A stretch of 18,397 bases of DNA from JAFGKM01 sp964413825 (GTDB taxonomy: Bacteria; Ratteibacteria; UBA8468; B48-G9; JAFGKM01): the NCBI GenBank assembly GCA_964413825.1, contig CAYPTS010000039.1, positions 1 through 18,397 on the forward strand. The letters run 5' to 3'. The translations under genes and the position numbers were made by a program. Below, one piece after another: positions 13,830-18,397 of this stretch (within the stretch, counting starts at the first letter, position 1; every line of letters begins with the position of its first letter). The notes below the pieces were generated by a model, which did no database searches, was not told the origin of the DNA, and worked only from the letters and a program-made list of their open reading frames with translations.

Positions 13830-14666
13830 TCAGATAAAGTCGGCAAAGGTTTTTTCAGTGTGCCGGAAGTAAAACAGACCTCCCGTGAATATGGCGGCGA
13901 TGAGAACCATGGAAAGGATGAACCCCGGCATGTAAAGTTGCACGTCGCCGCCCAGTATCGCCCACCTGAAGCCGTCTATGACGCCCACCATGGGGTTGAG
14001 GGAGTAAAGAAGGCGCCACCTGCCGGGTACGATATTGCTGGTAAACCCGACGGGAGAGATGTACAGGCCGAACTGAACTATGAAAGGGATGATGTACTTG
14101 AAGTCCCTGTACTTTACGTTGAGGGCGGCAAGCAGTAAACTGGTGCCGTATGCCGCGAAGAATGCTATGAGAAGAAACAGAGGGAGTATCAGGATTCTGA
14201 TGGACGGGACGAACTTGTAAAATACCATCAGAATTACAAGGATAAAGAAGGATATCACGAAATCGGTCAGGTTGACCACTACCTTGCTTGCCGGGATGAT
14301 GAGCCGGGGCATGTATACTTTTGATATGAGGTTTACGTTGTCGACAAGGGAATTGCTGGCGCCGGTGAGGGAGTTGGAAAAAAACTGCCAGGGCAGCAGT
14401 GCGGCGAATACCATTACAGGGTAAGGGACGCCCTGTTCCGAAGGCAGTTTGGCAAGTTTGCCGAAGATGACGGTAAAGATAATCATTGTGAGTACGGGGC
14501 GGATGACTGCCCATGCGAATCCTATGACGGTTTGTTTGTAGCGGACTTTTATGTCCCGCCAGGCGAGAAAGTAGAACAGTTCCCTGTAGTTCCAGATGTC
14601 CCGCCAGTACTGCCGGTCAAGCCGTCCGGGCTTGATGAGTGTTTCGTTGGGGGTCAGGTTGTCCAT
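13830..14666 (-). CDS. wzm: ABC-2 permease for O-antigen export, Wzm-type
   Basis: This 278-residue inner-membrane protein is the channel half of the polysaccharide exporter, working with the Wzt ATPase. It shows the usual six hydrophobic segments, including VIGFAWAVIRPVLTMIIFTVIFG, FVISFFILVILMVFY and the C-terminal GFILSMVLIAAIFTGGLFYF. The cytosolic N-terminal segment YWRDIWNYRELFYFLAWRDIKVRYKQT is typical of the family. An upstream in-frame start at 14717 would add 17 residues, but a -10 box lies there. ATG 14666 follows TATAAT by 7 nt, so the message is probably leaderless. wzm and wzt are normally adjacent; here a toxin-antitoxin cassette separates them. Confidence 0.95.
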   Translation of the reverse strand: MDNLTPNETLIKPGRLDRQYWRDIWNYRELFYFLAWRDIKVRYKQTVIGFAWAVIRPVLTMIIFTVIFGKLAKLPSEQGVPYPVMVFAALLPWQFFSNSLTGASNSLVDNVNLISKVYMPRLIIPASKVVVNLTDFVISFFILVILMVFYKFVPSIRILILPLFLLIAFFAAYGTSLLLAALNVKYRDFKYIIPFIVQFGLYISPVGFTSNIVPGRWRLLYSLNPMVGVIDGFRWAILGGDVQLYMPGFILSMVLIAAIFTGGLFYFRHTEKTFADFI

Positions 14667-14673
14667 TGAGGGT

Positions 14674-14679
14674 ATTATA
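14674..14679 (-). promoter_or_regulatory. -10 box of wzm
   Basis: A perfect TATAAT on the minus strand lies 7 nt before the ATG at 14666. The -35 position reads TTTCTC, a poor match. Confidence 0.5.
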
Positions 14680-14709
14680 TCATAAAGGGAGAGGGAGAGA
14701 AAAAGAGGG

Positions 14710-14774
14710 ATTGCCACGTCGTTTCGCTCCTTCCTACGCCAAGGCTGCGGCGGGTATGCCTCGCAATGACGAGG
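14710..14774. repeat. ATTGCCACG...CCTCGCAATGACGAG element, copy 1
   Basis: Short inverted ends, ATTGCCACG (14710-14718) and CCTCGCAATGACGAG (14759-14773), enclose about 40 bp. A second copy with the same ends and a different interior lies at 16767-16820. The two flank the O-antigen ligase-like gene. Similar elements are common between genes in environmental bacterial genomes (from memory). Confidence 0.7.
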
Positions 14775-14791
14775 TAGGGGGAAGGGTGTTT

Positions 14792-14872
14792 GGGGTCAAG
14801 TCCTGACTTTTGACACAAAAGGCGTTTCAAAAGGTCAAGAGTCGACCCCCTTGGTTTGACGGAGCTGACCCC
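14792..14872. repeat. Composite repeat related to copies A-D
   Basis: GGGGTC (14792-14797) can pair with GACCCC (14844-14849). Fourteen bases at 14859-14872 are the exact reverse complement of the first fourteen of the A-D repeat, GGGGTCAGCTCCGT. This looks like a rearranged member of the same repeat group, inverted and placed just beyond the stop of the ligase-like gene. Confidence 0.6.
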
Positions 14873-14881
14873 CCTCGGGTT

Positions 14882-16699
14882 TTAAGGGAGGGAGCGGAGG
14901 TAGTTGACGGCAGGGGGATAGCCGGGCATGATTTCGAGTGTTTTTTCAAACCATATTCGTGCGGTTTGGTAGTCGCCCCTGATGTGGTAAATCCTTCCGA
15001 GGTTGAAGCAGGCGGCGTAAAGTCCGGGTTTCCTGTCGAGCGCCCGTTTGAAGTATTCCGCCGCTTCATCGTATTTGCCTGCCTGCGCATATATAACCCC
15101 GAGGTTGCTGTAGACGTCGGCATGGTGGGGGTTGAGTTTTATCGAATACAGGTATGCCTGTTCCGCTTCGGCCGTACGTCCGGTTCCGTAGTACGCTATG
15201 CCGAGGTTGTTGTATATGACGTTGAAATAGGGGCGGTATTTTTTCGCCGCGGCCAGGTACTTCAGCGCTTTTTCGTATTCCCGCAGTTCGACCGCGTATT
15301 TCCCGGCAAGGAAGTTGTATTCCCATGAAAAGGGGTTGTGCCGTACCGCTTGCTCGGCGTACTGCAGGGCGGCGGGGCCTTTTGCCCTTTTTGCTTTCCC
15401 GCAGTAAAGCGAGGCGGATAGACTTCCGTGACTTAAAAAACAGCCGGCGGCAAAAAAGAGTGTAAAGAAGGTTTTGAGCGCGGGGACGTTCAGTTTTACG
15501 GGCGCCCTGCCCTTCTGCCCGTATAACGCTCCGAGGAGCGCAAGGTTCATCCAGAAAAGAAAGGTTGTGGACGGCATTTTGAAGGGGAAGGATGCCAGCG
15601 CATTGACAGATACCGCCAGGATTGAGGATGCAAGTGCGGCGGCCAGAAGTTTTTCTTCCCTGCCGGAAGTTTTGCAAAGGATGTATGAAATCCTGCCTGC
15701 CGAGAAAAGAAGGAAAAGGAAAAGGAACAGTCCCGGGATGCCGAGGTCGACTGCCGTTTCAAGAAAATCGTTGTGTGCGTCCTTTACCATGAGTTCCCCG
15801 CCACGCAGTCCCTGTTCTCCCATTTCGGCGGCATACCGGGGGTACAGGATGTTGAAGTTGCCGGGGCCGGCTCCCAGCACCGGCTTGTCTTTCAGCATTT
15901 CAAGCGCCACGGCATAGGTGCGCATCCTGCTGTTAATGGAGCCTTTCTCGAATCTCCTTATTGCGGAAAACGAGGGGCGTGCGAGGAACAACAGGGCGGC
16001 AAGCAGTAAGAGCGCAGGTTTTGCGGCGCGCGGAGTTTTTTTCTTTGCGGCGAGAGCGAGAAACAGAATTGTAGACGCCGCGAATCCGAGGTAACTGGCG
16101 CGGGTGAAGGTGAGAAGCAGGTGGAGAAGAGATGTTGCGAGTACCGCGGTCCACGCGCTTTTCTGCGCCCGTGTTTTTGCGGAGGCGATGAGGTAATAAA
16201 GGTAAGGGATTGCCATGGCAAGGTATTCGGCGGCGAAGTTCCGCCTGCCGAGCGTGGAAAGGGGGCTTTGCCGTATGCTCCAGGTAAACGGGTCGTATCC
16301 CGCGGCCTGCAGGAGTCCGTACAGCGAGACCGCAAAGGTGACGGCGCAGACGCTTTTCAGGATGAATGCGTAATCGCCGCTTTCCGATGCAAGATTTTCG
16401 AATGCGGCGCAGAAGACTATGAACATCAGTAAAAGCAGGATTGAGTGAATGCCGGCAACCACGTTCACACAGCGGTAAAGGAGCGCGAGATGCCACAGCA
16501 GGAAGATGCCGGCCGGCATTATGAAAACGCCGCAACTTTTGAAAAGGTTTTTCTTAAGTGCGGCGGCAAACGCAAGCGCCGATGCCGCGAAAATCCATGC
16601 GTACTTGGGAAGCGAGAAGATGTCGTTCACCTGCGGGAAGAACAACAGCGGGGTGAGCGCGGCAAAGACAAAAACAGGCCTGAATGTTTTTCTGTTCAT
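14882..16699 (-). CDS. O-antigen ligase/polymerase-like membrane protein with C-terminal TPRs
   Basis: This 605-residue inner-membrane protein has about ten hydrophobic segments, then a Wzy_C/WaaL-type periplasmic loop with MVKDAHNDFLETAVDLG. The HNDFLE motif is characteristic of O-antigen ligases and polymerases. Residues from about 455 to 605 form tetratricopeptide repeats (for example NNLGIAYYGTGRTAEAEQAY and SNLGVIYAQAGKYDEAAEYF), probably a periplasmic scaffold for partners. In an ABC-dependent pathway a ligase rather than a Wzy polymerase is expected, so transfer of the exported glycan to an acceptor is the likeliest role. Protein O-glycosylation or S-layer attachment cannot be excluded. 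The ATG at 16699 lies 24 nt after a candidate -10, with no Shine-Dalgarno site. The DNA is GC-rich, like wzm. Confidence 0.9.
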   Translation of the reverse strand: MNRKTFRPVFVFAALTPLLFFPQVNDIFSLPKYAWIFAASALAFAAALKKNLFKSCGVFIMPAGIFLLWHLALLYRCVNVVAGIHSILLLLMFIVFCAAFENLASESGDYAFILKSVCAVTFAVSLYGLLQAAGYDPFTWSIRQSPLSTLGRRNFAAEYLAMAIPYLYYLIASAKTRAQKSAWTAVLATSLLHLLLTFTRASYLGFAASTILFLALAAKKKTPRAAKPALLLLAALLFLARPSFSAIRRFEKGSINSRMRTYAVALEMLKDKPVLGAGPGNFNILYPRYAAEMGEQGLRGGELMVKDAHNDFLETAVDLGIPGLFLFLFLLFSAGRISYILCKTSGREEKLLAAALASSILAVSVNALASFPFKMPSTTFLFWMNLALLGALYGQKGRAPVKLNVPALKTFFTLFFAAGCFLSHGSLSASLYCGKAKRAKGPAALQYAEQAVRHNPFSWEYNFLAGKYAVELREYEKALKYLAAAKKYRPYFNVIYNNLGIAYYGTGRTAEAEQAYLYSIKLNPHHADVYSNLGVIYAQAGKYDEAAEYFKRALDRKPGLYAACFNLGRIYHIRGDYQTARIWFEKTLEIMPGYPPAVNYLRSLP

Positions 16700-16723
16700 T
16701 TTGCAGTTCTTGATTTAACTTTA

Positions 16724-16752
16724 TAATATGATATGATTTTATCTTGTTTGAA
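16724..16752 (-). promoter_or_regulatory. Candidate promoter of the ligase-like gene
   Basis: On the minus strand TTCAAA (16747-16752), 17 nt and TATTAT (16724-16729) precede the ATG at 16699. A plus-strand TATAAT (16722-16727) overlaps it and might serve the divergent glycosidase gene, but its -35 is poor. Confidence 0.5.
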
Positions 16753-16766
16753 GGCAAATACAGGAA

Positions 16767-16820
16767 ATTGCCACGGCAAAAAACCCCGTAGAACGGGGCA
16801 CAGCGCCTCGCAATGACGAG
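16767..16820. repeat. ATTGCCACG...CCTCGCAATGACGAG element, copy 2
   Basis: This has the same ends as the element at 14710-14774, ATTGCCACG (16767-16775) and CCTCGCAATGACGAG (16806-16820). The interior is different and contains a strong hairpin. Confidence 0.7.
16778..16798 (-). terminator. Intrinsic terminator inside repeat copy 2
   Basis: Read on the minus strand, CCCCG (16794-16798), loop TTCTA and CGGGG (16784-16788) are followed by six T (16778-16783). It faces the ligase-like gene from the direction of the plus-strand glycosidase, so it would stop antisense transcription rather than end a known gene. Confidence 0.55.
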
Positions 16821-16843
16821 TGCGGGAAGAGAAACAAAATCGT

Positions 16844-16870
16844 AACCCCTCACAACACAATACAGGGGTT
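16844..16870 (+). promoter_or_regulatory. Leader hairpin before the GH4 gene
   Basis: AACCCCT (16844-16850) pairs with AGGGGTT (16864-16870) around an unstructured 13-nt loop rich in CA. It ends a few bases before the AAAGGAG ribosome binding site. It may affect mRNA stability or translation. Confidence 0.4.
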
Positions 16871-16890
16871 CGGAGTAAAGGAGAAAAAAA

Positions 16891-18216
16891 ATGGCGAAGA
16901 TAGCGTTTATAGGAGCGGGAAGTTTTGGGTTTACGCGGGGATTGGTTAAAGATATTATGACGTTTCCTCTTTTAAAAAATTCCACGATAAGTTTGATGGA
17001 TATCAACAAAGAGCGGCTGGAGTATTCAAAGAAGGCCGTGGAAAAAATTATCGCGGCCGGAAAGTATCCTGCGAAGGTTGAGGCGACGATGGACAGGAAG
17101 CATGCGCTGAAAGGCGCCGATGCGGTTTTATGCACCATCCTTGCCGGCGGGGTAGACGTCTGGCGGCATGACATTGAGATACCTAAAAAATACGGGGTCG
17201 ACACAAACATCGGGGATACAAGGAGCGTGTCGGGGATTTTCAGGGCGTTGAGGACGATACCGGTCATGGCGGGTATATGCAAAGATATGGAAAAATACTG
17301 TCCGGATGCAATTCTGCTGAATTACACCAACCCGATGGCGATGCTTTGCAGAGCGATGCAGAGAGAATCATCCATCAAGGTTTCCGGTCTCTGCCACAGC
17401 GTGCAGGGTACCGCAATGATGCTTGCCGAGTGGATAGGCGCGGAGATGGAGCAGATAACCTACGTGTGCGCCGGCATTAACCACCAGTCATGGTACGTCG
17501 AGTTCAAAAAGGACGGCAAGGATGCATATCCGCTTATCCGCAAGGCGATGAAGAAAAAAGAGATATACGAGCACGAAATGGTCCGCAACGAGATGTTCCT
17601 TGCGCTGGGTTATTACGTGACCGAGTCAAGCGGGCATAACTCCGAGTACAGCTGGTGGTTCAGGAAAAGACCCGACCTCATAGAAAAATATTGCAGTTCA
17701 AACAAGAACGTCGGATGGAACCCGGGCGAATACGCCTACATAGTGAAGCACTATTTACAGCAGGAAGAAACGTGGAAGGATGAGATAAAGAAGTGGATGA
17801 AGGAAAAGGTTGACCTGAAGAGAGGACACGAATATGCCGCGAGCATAATAAACGCCTATATGGGCGGAGACCTTTTTGTATTCAACGGCAACGTGCCCAA
17901 TACCGGAATTATACCCAATCTTCCCGATAGAGCCTGCGTGGAGGTGCCTGTTCTTGCTGACAGGCGCGGATTCAATCCGATACACGTAGGTTCCCTGCCC
18001 TCTCAGTGCGCGGCGCTGAACAACGTAAGTATTTCTGTGGAGGAGATGGCTGTGGAAGGCGCGCTGACAGGAAATGCGGAGGCGGTATACCACGCGGTAT
18101 GCTACGACCCGCTTTCCGCAAGCGTGCTGTCGCTTGCCGAGATACGCAAGATGGTGAAGGAAATGCTGGAGAAGAACAAGCCGTACCTGCCGCAGTTCAA
18201 GAGCGTGAAGTTATAA
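16891..18216 (+). CDS. Glycoside hydrolase family 4, alpha-galactosidase-like
   Basis: This 441-residue cytoplasmic enzyme of family GH4 hydrolyses alpha-glycosides by an NAD+- and Mn2+-dependent oxidation-elimination mechanism. The N-terminal Rossmann loop is KIAFIGAGSFGFTRG (3-17). NYTNPMA (144-150), CHSV (168-171) and GINHQSW (195-201) follow; C168 and H198 are the expected metal ligands. In GH4, a CHSV motif is associated with alpha-galactosidases such as MelA, so that activity is favoured over alpha-glucosidase or glucuronidase. The length is close to MelA (about 450). AAAGGAG lies about 7 nt before the ATG, one of the few clear Shine-Dalgarno sites here. It is divergent from the polysaccharide genes and is probably catabolic, not part of that locus. 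Confidence 0.93.
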   Translation: MAKIAFIGAGSFGFTRGLVKDIMTFPLLKNSTISLMDINKERLEYSKKAVEKIIAAGKYPAKVEATMDRKHALKGADAVLCTILAGGVDVWRHDIEIPKKYGVDTNIGDTRSVSGIFRALRTIPVMAGICKDMEKYCPDAILLNYTNPMAMLCRAMQRESSIKVSGLCHSVQGTAMMLAEWIGAEMEQITYVCAGINHQSWYVEFKKDGKDAYPLIRKAMKKKEIYEHEMVRNEMFLALGYYVTESSGHNSEYSWWFRKRPDLIEKYCSSNKNVGWNPGEYAYIVKHYLQQEETWKDEIKKWMKEKVDLKRGHEYAASIINAYMGGDLFVFNGNVPNTGIIPNLPDRACVEVPVLADRRGFNPIHVGSLPSQCAALNNVSISVEEMAVEGALTGNAEAVYHAVCYDPLSASVLSLAEIRKMVKEMLEKNKPYLPQFKSVKL

Positions 18217-18235
18217 AATCGTTCATATCGTTTTT

Positions 18236-18264
18236 TTGGACTATATCGGAACATCTGGTATAAT
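18236..18264 (+). promoter_or_regulatory. Promoter of tRNA-Ala
   Basis: TTGGAC (18236-18241), a 17-nt spacer and a perfect TATAAT (18259-18264) lie 29 nt before the mature tRNA. Confidence 0.65.
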
Positions 18265-18293
18265 ACGGAAGGCGATTGACTGTATATATACAC

Positions 18294-18365
18294 GGGGATA
18301 TAGCTCAATGGGAGAGCGTCCGCCTTGCACGCGGAAGGTTGCGGGTTCAACTCCCGCTATCTCCA
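18294..18365 (+). tRNA. tRNA-Ala (anticodon UGC)
   Basis: A full 72-nt cloverleaf can be folded. The acceptor stem is GGGGATA with TATCTCC, and the D stem is GCTC/GAGC. The anticodon stem is TCCGC/GCGGA with loop CTTGCAC and anticodon TGC at 18326-18328. The T stem is GCGGG/CCCGC with loop TTCAACT. The G3:U70 wobble pair (18296 with 18362), the identity element for alanyl-tRNA synthetase, is present. The discriminator is A, and CCA is not encoded. Confidence 0.97.
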
Positions 18366-18397
18366 CTCACTAAGCAGTTAAGGGAGTTGAAGGGAGC

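Noticed and set aside
13827..14138. Plus-strand frame over the wzm 3' end
   Set aside because: It is antisense to a clear Wzm permease, of low complexity and without domain features.
15066..16535. Long alternative frames overlapping the ligase-like gene
   Set aside because: They are GC-driven shadow frames rich in Arg, Pro and Ser with no recognisable motifs. The 605-residue frame has clear membrane segments, HNDFLE and TPRs.
18275..18290. TTGACT followed by an alternating TA tract as the tRNA promoter
   Set aside because: It is too close to the tRNA 5' end for a -10 box and start site; TTGGAC-17-TATAAT at 18236-18264 fits better.

Overview
This window reads as part of the chromosome of a Gram-negative-type bacterium. 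It holds an ABC-transporter-dependent O-antigen or surface-polysaccharide locus, with wzm/wzt-type exporter genes, an O-antigen ligase-like membrane protein and several glycosyltransferases. It ends with a tRNA-Ala(UGC) carrying the G3:U70 identity pair. Stop codons are standard; TGA is used as a true stop in several genes. The many pseudogenes, dispersed palindromic repeats and poor or absent Shine-Dalgarno sites suggest an uncultivated lineage. I cannot assign a phylum from the sequence alone.

Layout. (1) 40-1111: a PAS-PAS-LuxR regulator, followed by two palindromes in the gap to the next gene. (2) 1252-3896: a membrane-anchored transglutaminase-like gene cut by a complete 1709-bp insertion sequence (1781-3489). 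The IS has 29-bp inverted ends, a 6-bp target duplication and an intact transposase. (3) 3899-5013: dispersed hairpin repeats and a mntA/hepT nucleotidyltransferase-HEPN toxin-antitoxin pair. (4) 5028-6864: a DUF1972-type GT4 glycosyltransferase and a divergent, frameshifted methyltransferase. (5) 6875-11422: an AT-rich sugar-transfer cassette on the minus strand, made of a GT4, a double-domain GT2, and a GT2 whose frame runs into a methyltransferase across a TGA stop. (6) 11435-14666: wzt and wzm, separated by a second HEPN/nucleotidyltransferase cassette. (7) 14882-16699: an O-antigen ligase/polymerase-like protein with C-terminal TPRs. (8) 16891-18365: a GH4 alpha-galactosidase-like gene and tRNA-Ala.

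How the genes work together. The glycosyltransferases would build a lipid-linked glycan. Wzt, whose C-terminal domain recognises the glycan, and Wzm would export it, and the ligase-like protein would attach it to an acceptor. The AT-rich composition runs through the sugar-transfer genes and into the C-terminal recognition domain of wzt. The wzt ATPase part, wzm and the flanks are richer in GC. This looks like replacement of a serotype cassette together with its recognition domain.

Most notable. The second toxin-antitoxin cassette sits exactly at the wzt start codon, between two perfect 29-bp copies of the first bases of wzt. It carries its own near-consensus promoter, and its toxin stop codon overlaps the wzt start (ATGA). 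The insertion has therefore placed polysaccharide export downstream of the toxin-antitoxin genes. The first cassette shows a partly similar pattern: a 46-bp piece of a glycosyltransferase gene abuts the hepT stop codon. Several genes also have a -10 box only 6-7 nt upstream of their ATG, which predicts leaderless mRNAs. No gene-free stretch exceeds about 300 bases.
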